This document shows, piece by piece, positions 38,601 to 46,640 of a stretch of DNA of 64,000 nt. The position numbers and the translations under genes are program-made. Origin of the DNA: G963662675 sp963662675 (GTDB lineage Bacteria; Bacteroidota; Bacteroidia; Bacteroidales; Prolixibacteraceae); NCBI GenBank assembly GCA_963662675.2, contig CAXXHP010000002.1:434001-498000 (forward strand), in the 5' to 3' direction. A model generated the notes under the pieces. The model worked only from the letters and a program-made list of their open reading frames with translations, made no database searches and was not told the origin of the DNA. The first letter of the stretch is position 1; each line of letters starts with the position of its first letter.

Positions 38601-40154
38601 CGACAAGTTTGTACCCTTCAAAAGCTTCAGAATTAGTGTTTGCGGAGCTTCAACTCCATCGGTCGAAAACTCACCAACCTGAAAAGTTTGTCCATAAGCC
38701 GTATAGTTATATGCAACCGCCAGTATTTCATCCGAATTAAGTGCAGAATTCAACGAGATATATCCCAAGTTTAAATCTATGGTATATTCCGATGCACTTA
38801 GTTTACGTGCCTGTTCTATCTTTTCAAAATCCTGTCCTCCAACAAAGTTATTGCCGGAAAGTGTCGCCATTGTCTTTGTAATCTGATCTACTTCCCGAAT
38901 ACTGCTGTAATTGGCGAGTAGATCCGTATACATATTATTGGCATTATTGAAAGGATATATCTCTTCAGGATACGCATGTCCACCCAGATCTTGAAATCCG
39001 GGGACAGTATTGAAGATATTTCCATCGTGTTCGCCCATGTCCATTAGAGCGAGAATGTTCCTTGACTCATCGTAAGATCCGGATTTATTGGTCACCCAAA
39101 TTTCAATTTTGTTAATGGTAATCGAAGATTGAATAATCGGAAGGTTCGCTAAGGCATCGTCATAATGATCGCGGAAATATTGTGATAAAAAGAAGTGTCT
39201 GTTTTCATCATAGTCAGAAACATCAATCTGGAACGTACTGGTTTGTGCGCCCCCCTCTGTTTCAACAACAGTTGTTTCCCCTTTATTTTGAGATAAAATG
39301 GTGGTCAGGTTAAGTTTACCAAACTGCATTTCGGTCTTCACGCCAAAAAGGTTTGTTCCTCCGGTTATCAGCGAACCATTTAAAGGAAGAGATACATTTC
39401 CGGCCTCAATCTTTTTAACAATTTCATCTTCCTCTCCCGAGTAATCCAGCTTCATTTTATTTTCGTAATCAAATGTAGCTTCTGTATTGTAATTGACCCG
39501 CATATCCATCTTCTCCCCAATGCTTCCTGTCACACTCATTTGAATTTCCTGATCGAAATCAAAGGTGGGAGTTTTCCGCAAACGCTCGGGAATGGAAGGA
39601 TTTTCAGTTGAGTTGACCTGATAACCAAAGCTTACTTCAACGGCACCTTGTGGGCGAATATCAATTGTGTTGCCTCCAAAAATCCGATTAAAAGCTTCAC
39701 CACCTACCGTTAATTGGGGGATTAATGAGCCTTGGCTTTCTAAGTCTTGTTGATTGGTTCTTTGCCTCCAGTAATTTTGGATTGAGTTTTCCAGTTGAGA
39801 TTTCTCATAATCCTGAAGAGACATCGTTTTTGGCAAGCGATAATTAAAGTCTCCAATTTTTTTATAAAAGACATACTCCCCGGTTAATGGGTCATATTCT
39901 ACAACCGTTTTTATATTTGCAGGATTGTTCAGGTATAAACCAGAACTGTCTTTTTCATTTGGATTTTCAAAAGCTTCTTCGTCTTTAAAAGAATAAGGTA
40001 ATACTTCAGCATTGCCTATGTCAAAAGTATCAGTCTGTTGAACCCACTTATTTTCAGGTTTTATCTGACTATTAATGGGCGTAGCAGTCCATGCCACACT
40101 TAAAATCCCTGAAAAAATGAGTAGGAGTAAAGTATTTTTCAAGCTAGTTCTCAA
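32616..40154 (-). CDS. sprA: Type IX secretion / gliding-motility protein SprA
   Basis: A 2512-residue protein with an N-terminal signal peptide. It matches SprA (Sov in Porphyromonas), the very large outer-membrane barrel that forms the type IX secretion translocon: repeated beta-rich blocks, the early NRIFGGNTIDIRPQGAVEVSFGYQ, GEKMDMRVNYNTEATFDYENKMKLDYSGEEDEIVKKIEAGNVSLPLNGSLI segments and the NPDITMKE-type central barrel region, ending LGVSFRFTLAQ. It lies downstream of ruvA with a 18-base gap, an arrangement that is common in Bacteroidota. It implies a type IX system, whose other parts are not in the window. Confidence 0.95.
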   Translation of the reverse strand: MRTSLKNTLLLLIFSGILSVAWTATPINSQIKPENKWVQQTDTFDIGNAEVLPYSFKDEEAFENPNEKDSSGLYLNNPANIKTVVEYDPLTGEYVFYKKIGDFNYRLPKTMSLQDYEKSQLENSIQNYWRQRTNQQDLESQGSLIPQLTVGGEAFNRIFGGNTIDIRPQGAVEVSFGYQVNSTENPSIPERLRKTPTFDFDQEIQMSVTGSIGEKMDMRVNYNTEATFDYENKMKLDYSGEEDEIVKKIEAGNVSLPLNGSLITGGTNLFGVKTEMQFGKLNLTTILSQNKGETTVVETEGGAQTSTFQIDVSDYDENRHFFLSQYFRDHYDDALANLPIIQSSITINKIEIWVTNKSGSYDESRNILALMDMGEHDGNIFNTVPGFQDLGGHAYPEEIYPFNNANNMYTDLLANYSSIREVDQITKTMATLSGNNFVGGQDFEKIEQARKLSASEYTIDLNLGYISLNSALNSDEILAVAYNYTAYGQTFQVGEFSTDGVEAPQTLILKLLKGTNLSPKLPTWKLMMKNIYSLDAYELTEDDFKLDVLYLNDSTGTYLNYLPESNLKGHILLNVLNLDNLNSQLDPGSNGVFDFIEGITVLPSTGRVIFPSVEPFGSYLSDSLIGSSYIDKYVYQSLYDSTKTYAEQDAAHNKFVLKGSYSGSSSSEISLGTFNLAEGSVTVTAGGVELTENIDYTVDYTLGRVKIINESLLESGTTITVSTESEDLFTVQRKTMIGTHANYAFSDNFNLGATVLHLSERPLTQKVDYGEDPISNTMLGLDATYSTESQLLTNLVDKLPFIETKEKSTIAMEAEFAQLLPGHSNVVDKEGTVYIDDFESTKTTINIKSKQSWVLASTPQKQAMFPEAEVNDDLAYGFNRAKLAWYVIDPLFLRSTAQTPAHIKADKTQKSNHLVREVFERELFPEKETETGVPTNISVLDLAYYPEERGPYNFDAESSSYSSGINTDGTLQNPASRWGGIMREIETTNFESANIEYIEFWLMDPFVNDTLGVQQGGDMYLNLGDISEDILKDSRKSFENGLPETEVITEVDSTIWGRVSSQQQITNSFVTDDNAVLRQDVGLDGLGDADEQQYFNNYLTSVQSILDPLVYNEVFIDPAGDDYHYYRGEIYDEQQLSILERYKKYNGLEGNSVPAAKSPESYTTSASTIPDVEDINDDNTLNEYERYYQYRVSIRPEDMVVGENHIADSRTATVELANGQVSEVTWYQFKVPVKQPDQTIGSISDFKSIRFMRMFLREFEDPVIMRFATLNLVRADWRRYTDEVDDEVVVGTENTEFEVSAVNIEENSDRDPINYVLPPGIDRVIDPSNAQMLQLNEQSMVLKVTDLEQGDARAAYKNIGMDFRQYKRLKLEVHAEEIEGYPLDDNDLYFFVRIGSDYSYNYYEYEVPLALTDPMGIYNSDNEEDRYAVWPDANRINIPLSLFTEAKLNRNDELRSTGSTISMSDVYEKVHEGWNNNNNLVKIKGNPNLGNVEVMMMGIRHKNQGTYNPGARSVEVWTNELRLTDFDEDGGWAANVRVSTRLADLGSVVIAGRHRTTGFGSIDQNVSERSMDDLTEYDISSNFELGKFFPTSSQVKIPLYVGVSKSISNPKYNPLDPDITMKETLRNLNTQAEKDSVKKMAQDYSSFTSVVLNNVKVDKSNKSGSPRLYDPTNFALSFAHNIEKTRDVSTKYSIEKNYRFSLNYNYSNRANYVEPLKNSKLFKGKAFGLIRSFNFSPLPTLISYQTELYRYYKEEQARDVTNTNLIIPLTVEKEFLWTRNFDLRYNLTRSLKVDFSSEGTARIDEPEGRFNRSDDDYQLKKDSILTNLLSLGRPVLYNHTINASYQLPINKIPIFNWMTMSGRYQAQYGWTAGAITDESIELGNTIENSRVMQLNGQASMQNLYNKVPFLKEVNQKIGSNTRSARSSSSKAKAAAKKEENKEDDLRVKEVKYSASKLEMQADTAIIITHNLKTEDVEVVVLNASGRSIQGDVEILSSNRISFTPNANVEDGKISITGQRKMESDLLYKISQYTARTLMSLKSISFSLSSTDGTVLPGFLPEPTIFGSGRYTPDQATFGQIASSTAPGLPFLFGWQNSNFAQNASENGWITRDSTLNAPFILSHNETFSVRASLEPLPFLDVELTANRSYSENISEYYFYDSESGLFNPTSRTLKGNFTMSINTWKTAFSKMGDAEIEASGAYQKMLENRIVIAQRLAGSRVANANAGYNPEMVNSETGFPVGYSSTSQEVLIPAFIAAYTGQSADKVSLEPFPSIKYLRPNWKVSYDGIVSNIEGLNKFVKSIDISHSYRSSYNVGSFTTNLSYDDTSFDDGWSYVMSELNGDFINKYDINSVSITESLNPLINLDVTWLNDLSTQVEINRTRNLTLNFANNQLTEVLSREVSVGMGYRFERMDLILKTKNSQKAYSNDLTINVALSFRKNKTLLRKLVEVDDQLTAGQNAIAIESSADYYLSDRFKLRLYYDRTINKPFTSSSFPTSNSNLGVSFRFTLAQ

Positions 40155-40172
40155 TGCCCTCTTTTTTCAACG

Positions 40173-40757
40173 TTAAAGGCTTTTTAAAGCCATTTTTATC
40201 ACCTGTTCGACTGTTAGGTTTGAATTTGCCTTTAATATTTTATCGATTTCTTTCTCAATATTTTTTCGGGCAAACCCCAGCATTACTAATGCAGATAACG
40301 CTTCATCACGGATAGTATTGTTTTGTGGTGAGATTAAAATTTGGTCACTTGCAGGAACTTTCCCCAATTTATCTTTCAAATCAATAATGACCCTTTGCGC
40401 TGTTTTAGCTCCAATCCCTTTGACACTTTTTAGAAGATTAACATTTTCCTCCAGAATAGCACTTCTGATTTCCTCTGGGTTAAGAGATGAAAGCATCATG
40501 AGTGCTGTGTTAGATCCAATTCCATTTACGGAAATCAACAAACGAAAAAGCTCCCTTTCTGCAAGTTCTGCAAAACCATACAACAGATGAGCATCTTCAC
40601 GCACAACCTGATGTAAATAAAGTTTAGTCTGTTCTTTCCCATTAACCAGCGAGTAGGTATTTAGAGAAATATGAATAAAATAGCCAACAGAGCCTGCCTC
40701 AATTACCGCATTGGCAGGAGTCAGACCGGCAATTTTTCCATGAATATATTCAAACAT
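40173..40757 (-). CDS. ruvA: Holliday junction DNA helicase subunit RuvA
   Basis: A 194-residue RuvA of normal length. Domain I is an OB-fold (MFEYIHGKIAGLTPANAVIEAGSVGYFIHI); domain II carries two helix-hairpin-helix motifs (LLISVNGIGSNTALMMLSSL and LLKSVKGIGAKTAQRVIIDLKDKL); domain III is the short C-terminal three-helix segment (EALSALVMLGFARKNIEKEI) that contacts RuvB. It binds four-way DNA junctions in recombination and repair. It starts 11 bases after the pdxA stop. Confidence 0.97.
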   Translation of the reverse strand: MFEYIHGKIAGLTPANAVIEAGSVGYFIHISLNTYSLVNGKEQTKLYLHQVVREDAHLLYGFAELAERELFRLLISVNGIGSNTALMMLSSLNPEEIRSAILEENVNLLKSVKGIGAKTAQRVIIDLKDKLGKVPASDQILISPQNNTIRDEALSALVMLGFARKNIEKEIDKILKANSNLTVEQVIKMALKSL

Positions 40758-40768
40758 AAAAGTTTAGA

Positions 40769-41869
40769 TTAAATAGATGGAGCGTCATCATCTACTAAAT
40801 CAATAATTTCATCAACCTGATTTGGATTGATCTCATATTTCTTTAGTGGATTTTTGCTAATTTCTTTGTGCAATACTCTGCTCTTATGAACGTCAATAGC
40901 AAGATATAGTGCTTCGCGGAAAGACTCACAAGATGCTTTCCCTTCACCTGCAATATCGAAGGCTGTTCCGTGAGCCGGAGAAGTCCGAATCACCGGTAAT
41001 CCTGCAGTGTAATTAACTCCCCTCTCAAAAGAGATGACCTTGAATGGCGTTAATCCCTGATCGTGGTACATGGCCAAAACGGCATCAAACTTAGAATAAT
41101 CGCCCGACCCAAAAAATCCGTCACTCGGATATGGTCCAATTGCTAATATTCCTTCCTCTTTAGCTCGTTCTATTGCCGGAATTATAATTTCATTTTCCTC
41201 TGAGCCCAATAAGCCACCATCGCCAGCATGCGGGTTGAGGCCTAATACAGCAATTCGTGGTTTTTTTATACTGAAATCCTGCTCTAAAGAACTAGCCATT
41301 ATTCGAAGCTTCTTAATTATGGCTTCTTTTGTGATTAGCTGAGATACCTTTCCCAAAGGAACGTGAGTGGTTACCACGCCTATTTTCATCATTTCACTCA
41401 CCATCAGCATCAAGTAATTGTCTGTTTCAAATTGTTCAGCCAAAAACTCAGTATGACCAGGGAAATTAAATTTATCACTTTGAATATTGTCTTTGCTGAT
41501 TGGTCCCGTAACCAGAGCATCAATGTGGCCTGCCTTTAAATCTTGTACTGCAGCATCCAATGACATGTATGAAGCCTCTCCTGCAACATCAGAAACTTTC
41601 CCAAGTTCTACACGCACATTGTCATCAATACAATTAATGATATTGGCTTTTCGAGTATCAGCCTCTGAGGCACTATGAATTGTATTAAAATTGAAATTAT
41701 CCATGTCTAGAGCTTTACGATGGTAAGCTGCGACCTTTGGTGAACCATAAACAATGGGGGTACATAAATCCATAATCCGATGATCACTAAGTGTTTTCAT
41801 GATCACTTCATAACCGACACCATTAATATCGCCCTGCGATATTCCAATTTTTATCTTGTGTTTGCTCAT
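40769..41869 (-). CDS. pdxA: 4-hydroxythreonine-4-phosphate dehydrogenase
   Basis: A 366-residue PdxA of the isocitrate-dehydrogenase-like fold. It oxidises 4-phosphohydroxy-L-threonine in pyridoxal 5'-phosphate synthesis. Seen features: the N-terminal KIGISQGDINGVGYEVIMK, the metal-binding His in NFPGHTEFLAEQ, the GLNPHAGDGGLLGSEE segment and AMYHDQGLTPFKVISFERGVNYTAGLPVIRTSPAHGTAFDIAG near the C-terminus. The start at 41869 is preferred because the longer frame adds 15 residues with no family similarity. It leads an operon with ruvA and sprA. Confidence 0.95.
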   Translation of the reverse strand: MSKHKIKIGISQGDINGVGYEVIMKTLSDHRIMDLCTPIVYGSPKVAAYHRKALDMDNFNFNTIHSASEADTRKANIINCIDDNVRVELGKVSDVAGEASYMSLDAAVQDLKAGHIDALVTGPISKDNIQSDKFNFPGHTEFLAEQFETDNYLMLMVSEMMKIGVVTTHVPLGKVSQLITKEAIIKKLRIMASSLEQDFSIKKPRIAVLGLNPHAGDGGLLGSEENEIIIPAIERAKEEGILAIGPYPSDGFFGSGDYSKFDAVLAMYHDQGLTPFKVISFERGVNYTAGLPVIRTSPAHGTAFDIAGEGKASCESFREALYLAIDVHKSRVLHKEISKNPLKKYEINPNQVDEIIDLVDDDAPSI

Positions 41870-41968
41870 TCTTTCAATGATTGGTGAGAAATTCAATAAA
41901 CTCGCTTTTAGCACATGCGAATGCGACCGAGCAAATTTAGTTCTTTAAATCTACTTTATCAAAACGTA

Positions 41969-42514
41969 TTATTGCTCGTTCTGCCCGAAAATATTACGAT
42001 GAATCTTGTCCCTTTGGAGTTCTTCATCCGCTTTCCCTTTTCTCACCTGAGCGGGGTACCCAATACCAACTACACTTAAAACTCTCAGAGTTTCTGGCAT
42101 ATCAAGAGTTCTTTTTACATAATCCTCTGCAGATACATTTTCATTGTGGGCACGGTTACGAATTTGCACCCAACAGCTACCTAGCCCTAGAGAGTGAGCC
42201 TCCAGTTGCAAAATGATACTGGCAATGGAACAGTCTTCAACCCAGGCGCTTGTCTGTGAGGTGTTGGCAGCAATGACAACAGCTAATTTCGCACTCTCCA
42301 AAAATCTTGACCCTTGCGGTTTCGAATCTGCCAACTGCTTAATTAAATCAGGCTGGTCGACAAATACAAATTGCCACGCATTGCTATTCTTCGAGGTGGG
42401 TGAGCGAAGTAAGGCTTCCTCTAGTAGCTTAATTTTTTGAATTTCAATGGATTGCTCAGTGAATTTTCGGACACTGCGCCTATTGCGAATAAGATCAATC
42501 ATTTTTTTAATCAA
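41969..42514 (-). CDS. Nitroreductase-family FMN oxidoreductase
   Basis: A 181-residue flavoprotein-like enzyme. The family start is clear (IDLIRNRRSVRKFTEQSI, then LLRSPTSKNSNAWQFVFV), with the FMN-contacting Arg/Ser pattern and an acidic middle, and a C-terminal VVGIGYP motif followed by RKGK. The electron acceptor and substrate are unknown; many members reduce nitroaromatics or quinones, or act as NAD(P)H oxidases. Two in-frame ATGs sit 12 bases apart, and either could be used. It lies 99 bases upstream of pdxA on the same strand. Confidence 0.9.
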   Translation of the reverse strand: MIKKMIDLIRNRRSVRKFTEQSIEIQKIKLLEEALLRSPTSKNSNAWQFVFVDQPDLIKQLADSKPQGSRFLESAKLAVVIAANTSQTSAWVEDCSIASIILQLEAHSLGLGSCWVQIRNRAHNENVSAEDYVKRTLDMPETLRVLSVVGIGYPAQVRKGKADEELQRDKIHRNIFGQNEQ

Positions 42515-42662
42515 AAATACAATTTTAGAATCAATGCAAAAAACGGAGTAATTTGTTTTTAGGTGATTTAATCATTGGCATTTTCAGAAACTTGCAGTAT
42601 TGAAAAAATGAAGAAAGCAAAAATCATAGTTCTCGAAATGCACATTACTCTTAGAGGTTCTT

Positions 42663-43490
42663 TTAATCATCTATTTTAGATGACTCCCAGCCGATTATGC
42701 TCAGCTTTCGGCCTTGTCCCCATTTGTAGCCACCCAGTCCGCCCAGCCTGCGGATCACCCTATGACAGGGGATTAAATAGGCCAAATTATTATTTCCGAT
42801 AGCGCTTCCAACAGCTCTGCTCGCTTTCGGGTTATCAATTAATTCTGCCATTTCGGAATAAGATGAAAGCTGCCCAAAAGGAATCTTCAACAAGGCTTCC
42901 CAAACCTTCACCTGAAACTGAGTTCCAAACAAGAGCGCTTTAATTGGCCTGTTCTTATTTCTGAAAATTAAATTAACCAAATGAGAAGTTTCTTTGTCAT
43001 TCCTATGAATAGATGCATTCAACCATTTTTTCTTTAATTGATTTATGACTTCGTCTTCGTTGTCGTCAATAAATTCAATAGCACAAATTCCTTTTTTTGT
43101 ATTAGCGATTAGACACAATCCAAATGGTGAGTTGTGTAGACCATAATCAATCCGAATACCCAAACCTTTGGTTTTATATTCATTGGGCGTAACTGACTCT
43201 ATCCTTACGAATAAATCATATACTCTCGACTGTGAAGAAAGACCAACAGTTTCTGATAATTCCTGAATGGATTTAGTCTTGTTAATATTATTTTTGAGCT
43301 CGTTTAACGTGATATATTGGAGGAATTTTTTTGGTGATACCCCTGCCCAATCTTTAAACAATTTCTGAAAATAATATTCATTTAGATTAACATGATTGGC
43401 TATCTCCTCGATCTTAGGTTGCTTTTTGTAGTTTGCAACAATGAATTCCATGGAAGATTTTATTCGTATGTAATTTTTATCTTCTATCAT
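42663..43490 (-). CDS. Ada-like protein: AraC HTH plus O6-methylguanine-DNA methyltransferase
   Basis: A 275-residue two-domain protein. Residues about 10-105 hold an AraC/XylS double HTH (PKIEEIANHVNLNEYYFQKLFKDWAGVSPKKFLQYI). Residues about 115-270 are an alkyltransferase with the active site PCHRV, Cys242, and the GQLSSYSEMAELI and AVGSAIGNNNLAYL helices. The N-terminal zinc methyl-phosphotriester domain of full E. coli Ada is absent, so it would repair O6-methylguanine and may act as a regulator without that sensing step. This shortened form is common in Bacteroidota. Confidence 0.93.
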   Translation of the reverse strand: MIEDKNYIRIKSSMEFIVANYKKQPKIEEIANHVNLNEYYFQKLFKDWAGVSPKKFLQYITLNELKNNINKTKSIQELSETVGLSSQSRVYDLFVRIESVTPNEYKTKGLGIRIDYGLHNSPFGLCLIANTKKGICAIEFIDDNEDEVINQLKKKWLNASIHRNDKETSHLVNLIFRNKNRPIKALLFGTQFQVKVWEALLKIPFGQLSSYSEMAELIDNPKASRAVGSAIGNNNLAYLIPCHRVIRRLGGLGGYKWGQGRKLSIIGWESSKIDD

Positions 43491-43600
43491 GATTTAAAAG
43501 TAGAAGTATAAAATTGATCACACAACCCGAAAATTGGTATTTATATGTCTGATTGATTTATCTAAGCATTTAAGGGAACAAGTGTCAAGCCAGAAGCTAA

Positions 43601-44101
43601 TCAGAGAATAATGAAAATTAGAATGAGAAGTAATAACAGCATAAACAACACCAATTGGTTCCGCACAAAAAGACCAAGCAATATCAGTATTTCAATTTCT
43701 TCGGTGTCTGCCGCATATACTTCAATGGTTCCTTTGTCTTTAGAAAGTAGTTCGTTACTCTGAAAGGTAATAATTTCCTGCCCATTGAACTTCCATGCCC
43801 AACGCGACTGCCAAAAATTTTTGATCTCAAGCTCAAAACGCTTACCGTTTATCACTAAATCGCTTTTAGGGTTAAACAGATTAATCATGATGGTAGCGAG
43901 CAAGGCCTGATTATTGGCATCTAGAATTTCTAATTTAGAAAGAAAGAAATCACGCGTTAAAACAAAGCGGTGTCCATTCAATGTTGCCAGCGCATCTGAA
44001 CTAACCATATTGTTCCAGTCAATTACGCCAATTTGCTCATTATTACGGGTAATGACCAACTTGTTTTTAAATATGCCTTTTGACCATAATAGTTTTTCCA
44101 T
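43601..44101 (-). CDS. Uncharacterised protein with C-terminal membrane helix
   Basis: A 166-residue protein from MEKLLWSKGIFKNKLVI. The first about 140 residues are beta-strand rich (KLVITRNNEQIGVIDWNNM, RFVLTRDFFLSKLEILD, GQEIITF), like a lipid-scramblase or tubby-type soluble domain, and the last about 20 are almost purely hydrophobic (LLGLFVRNQLVLFML, then an L/I-only tail), so it is likely tail-anchored. I cannot name a family. An extra Met one codon earlier is also possible. No operon partner is evident. Confidence 0.6.
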   Translation of the reverse strand: MEKLLWSKGIFKNKLVITRNNEQIGVIDWNNMVSSDALATLNGHRFVLTRDFFLSKLEILDANNQALLATIMINLFNPKSDLVINGKRFELEIKNFWQSRWAWKFNGQEIITFQSNELLSKDKGTIEVYAADTEEIEILILLGLFVRNQLVLFMLLLLLILIFIIL

Positions 44102-44288
44102 CACTCTCCTTTTTTCAACGAAATTGCAAGTTAGAAAAATTGTTGTAAAAAAACCACGGTGATTCCCGGTACAAATTTAAACTGAAAAAGTTTAAACAGA
44201 TGGAAAGGGTTCTTTGCGTTCCTTAATTTCAAAAACTTCTCATATTCAGTAAAATACCTTAATTTAGTGGCTCAACAAACCAAGTGTT

Positions 44289-44831
44289 ATGACCTTAAAT
44301 ACTGATCGATTGCTACTTCAGGAAATCTCCATGGCCGATCTTGAAATGATCCATCTACTTCACTCTATCCCCGAAGTAGATGAGTTCAACACCTTGGGTA
44401 TTCCTGAGAACAGGGAAGCTACCCGAAAGCTAATCAAACCTGCCATTGATGACCAAAACAATAAAGTACGCCATCAGTTTTGCTGGAAAATCATAGAGAA
44501 AGAGACGAATGCTTTTATTGGACTCGCTGGCATGTTCCCATCGAATAATCGGTTTCGGTTGGGTGAAATTTACTACAAGTTGCATCCTGATTTTTGGGGA
44601 CAAGGCTTTGCAACCGAAGTTGCCAGAGAACTGGTTTTGTTTGGATTCAACACATTAGAATTACATAAAGTCGAGGCTGGTGTCTCGACAGAGAACACTC
44701 AATCTATAAAAATACTTGAGAAAATTGGGATGACGCGTGAAGGTTTGCGACGAAAGATCCTCCCCATCCGTGGTGAATGGAAGGACAACTATCATTATGC
44801 TATAGTGGAGGACGATCCGAGGGGTTACTGA
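44289..44831 (+). CDS. GNAT-family N-acetyltransferase (RimJ/RimL-like)
   Basis: A 180-residue acetyltransferase. It begins with the RimJ-like TLNTDRLLLQEISMADLEMI, has FIGLAGMFPSNNRFRLGEIYYKLHPDFWGQGFATEVARELVLFGF with the acetyl-CoA loop (WGQGFATE), and LHKVEAGVSTENTQSIKILEKIGMTREGLRRK as the substrate-side helix. The acceptor is unknown; relatives acetylate N-termini of ribosomal proteins or small amines. It converges with rlmN, with 11 bases between stops. Confidence 0.9.
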   Translation: MTLNTDRLLLQEISMADLEMIHLLHSIPEVDEFNTLGIPENREATRKLIKPAIDDQNNKVRHQFCWKIIEKETNAFIGLAGMFPSNNRFRLGEIYYKLHPDFWGQGFATEVARELVLFGFNTLELHKVEAGVSTENTQSIKILEKIGMTREGLRRKILPIRGEWKDNYHYAIVEDDPRGY

Positions 44832-44842
44832 AATAGAATTAG

Positions 44843-45871
44843 TTAATTGTTTTTCACCACTTCTTTCGTTGAGAGTAAACCGCAAGCCGCGTAAATATCC
44901 TGCCCACGTGAGGCACGGATCGTGGTAGTAATGCCTTTTGCTTCGAGTCCTTCTTTAAATTCATTCAATGTTTTCTCATCTGTCCCTTTAAGTGGTGTGT
45001 CTGGTATGGGGTGAAAACGAATGAGGTTGACACGACATTTGATACCGTCAAGAATACGAGCCATTTCTTTCACATGCTGATGAGTATCATTCAAACCATG
45101 AAAAACGATATACTCAAACGAAATGCGGCGCTGAAGTCCAAAGTCCCAGCTACGGATTTCGCGCAATACCTCTTCCAATGGATATGCTATCTCAACGGGC
45201 ATCAGTTTTTGGCGTTCCTCATGAAAGGGGGTGTGCATACTAATCGCAAGGTGAGCATCGCTTTCATTTAAGAAACGCACTAGCCCTGGAACAATGCCAA
45301 TAGACGAAACGGTAATGCGTCGCGGACTCATGGCAAACCCCCATTCCGAAGTAAGAATCTGGGTGCTTTTAAGAACCTCGTCCAAATTATCAAAAGGCTC
45401 GCCCATGCCCATATAAACAATGTTTGTCACCTCTTGCCACTCTTCAATGTTCCGAATTTGGTTGACAATTTCGCCTGCCGTAAGCTGTCCCTGAAAACCT
45501 TGTTTGCCTGTCATGCAAAACAAACAGCCCATTTTGCAGCCCACTTGCGAAGACACACAAACTGTTTTTCGATTTTTATCTGGAATCATCGCAGTTTCAA
45601 TAAACTTATTCTGAGCTGTTGGGAAGAGATATTTTTTCGTTCCGTCTTTACTTTCCTGAACGCGGGTATGATCAACCAATCCGAAGATGTACTTTTCATT
45701 TAACACTTCCCTCGCTTTTTTGGAAAGGTTGCTCATTTCATCAATTGACGAAACTGGCTTTTTGTACAACCAATCTGTCAATTGCTTAGCTGCAAATTTG
45801 GGCAATCCCAATTCAGCACAAACCAACTGAAGTTCTTCCAGTGTCTTTCCAAATAAAGCTTCTTTAACCAT
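44843..45871 (-). CDS. rlmN: Dual-specificity rRNA/tRNA methyltransferase RlmN (23S A2503, tRNA A37)
   Basis: A 342-residue radical-SAM methyltransferase. The CxxxCxxC cluster motif is VGCKMGCLFCMTGKQGF (Cys112, Cys116, Cys119). The conserved Cys in AACGLLSTK near the C-terminus is the second catalytic cysteine, with the partner near the PSSQV segment (Cys105). The GMGEPFDNLD motif is present. It methylates 23S rRNA A2503 and some tRNAs. Length is typical. It follows the ferredoxin-reductase-like gene by 21 bases on the same strand. Confidence 0.96.
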   Translation of the reverse strand: MVKEALFGKTLEELQLVCAELGLPKFAAKQLTDWLYKKPVSSIDEMSNLSKKAREVLNEKYIFGLVDHTRVQESKDGTKKYLFPTAQNKFIETAMIPDKNRKTVCVSSQVGCKMGCLFCMTGKQGFQGQLTAGEIVNQIRNIEEWQEVTNIVYMGMGEPFDNLDEVLKSTQILTSEWGFAMSPRRITVSSIGIVPGLVRFLNESDAHLAISMHTPFHEERQKLMPVEIAYPLEEVLREIRSWDFGLQRRISFEYIVFHGLNDTHQHVKEMARILDGIKCRVNLIRFHPIPDTPLKGTDEKTLNEFKEGLEAKGITTTIRASRGQDIYAACGLLSTKEVVKNN

Positions 45872-45892
45872 CTTCCTAAATTTTCGGTAAAA

Positions 45893-46573
45893 TTAGAAAT
45901 AAATTTCGGCAATGATATTTTCATATGGAACACCCCTTTCAATAAGCAGGTCGCGAACTTCAACCACCATTATAGCTTTCCCACATAAGTAATACTCAAT
46001 ATTAACTGGTATTTTTTCTAGGCTTTTTATGTAATCCGTTACACGTCCTGGATATACATCGCATGAATGTTCGCGCGAACAACAGCGCAAATAATTTTTT
46101 CCCATTGCCCAGTCCAGTTCGTCTTCAAAATAAAACTGGTTGAGATTACTAGCCCCGTGAATAAGCACTTTGTTATGCGACAATCCCGATTGAAACATAC
46201 TGTAAAAGGGTGCAATGCCAGTTCCCGTAGCTATCCACCATGCTGGTTTGTTACTTCCTTGAAAACCTCCATAGGGTTTAGTAATTAAAACCTTGTCTCC
46301 GGGTATTAGTCTGGCCAGCATTGGAGTAAGATATCCATCTTCTTTAATATTGAAAAGAATACGAAGTTCATCATCATGATTACCACTACAGACGCTGTAT
46401 ATACGAGGTGGTTGTTCAACTTCAACCGCTAATTTCACTACCTGTCCGGGTATAAAATCGAAACGTCGAAGTACCGAGAGCAGATAAACTCCGGGCGATA
46501 TTTCCTCATTATTAATCACAATTTCTTCAAAAAGCTCATGTTCCTTTCGTTTATATCCTTCTGTTTTGCGCAT
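45893..46573 (-). CDS. Ferredoxin-NADP reductase-like FAD/NAD(P)-binding protein
   Basis: A 226-residue flavoprotein from ATG at 46573, chosen because the extra 12 residues of the longer frame lack similarity. It shows the FAD-binding motif PPRIYSVCSGNHDDEL, a GDKVLITKPYGGF strand, the nucleotide loop ATGTGIAPFYSMFQSG and a C-terminal YLCGKAIMVVEVRDLLIERGVPYENIIAEIYF, all typical of the FNR superfamily. Likely a ferredoxin or flavodoxin reductase; electron partner unknown. It is a short version without an iron-sulphur domain. Confidence 0.85.
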   Translation of the reverse strand: MRKTEGYKRKEHELFEEIVINNEEISPGVYLLSVLRRFDFIPGQVVKLAVEVEQPPRIYSVCSGNHDDELRILFNIKEDGYLTPMLARLIPGDKVLITKPYGGFQGSNKPAWWIATGTGIAPFYSMFQSGLSHNKVLIHGASNLNQFYFEDELDWAMGKNYLRCCSREHSCDVYPGRVTDYIKSLEKIPVNIEYYLCGKAIMVVEVRDLLIERGVPYENIIAEIYF

Positions 46574-46640
46574 TGTATTATATTTGATAATCAAGTAAAC
46601 GCAACCCAAATTAATTAGTTTGCATCTTGTGAAAAAAGAT

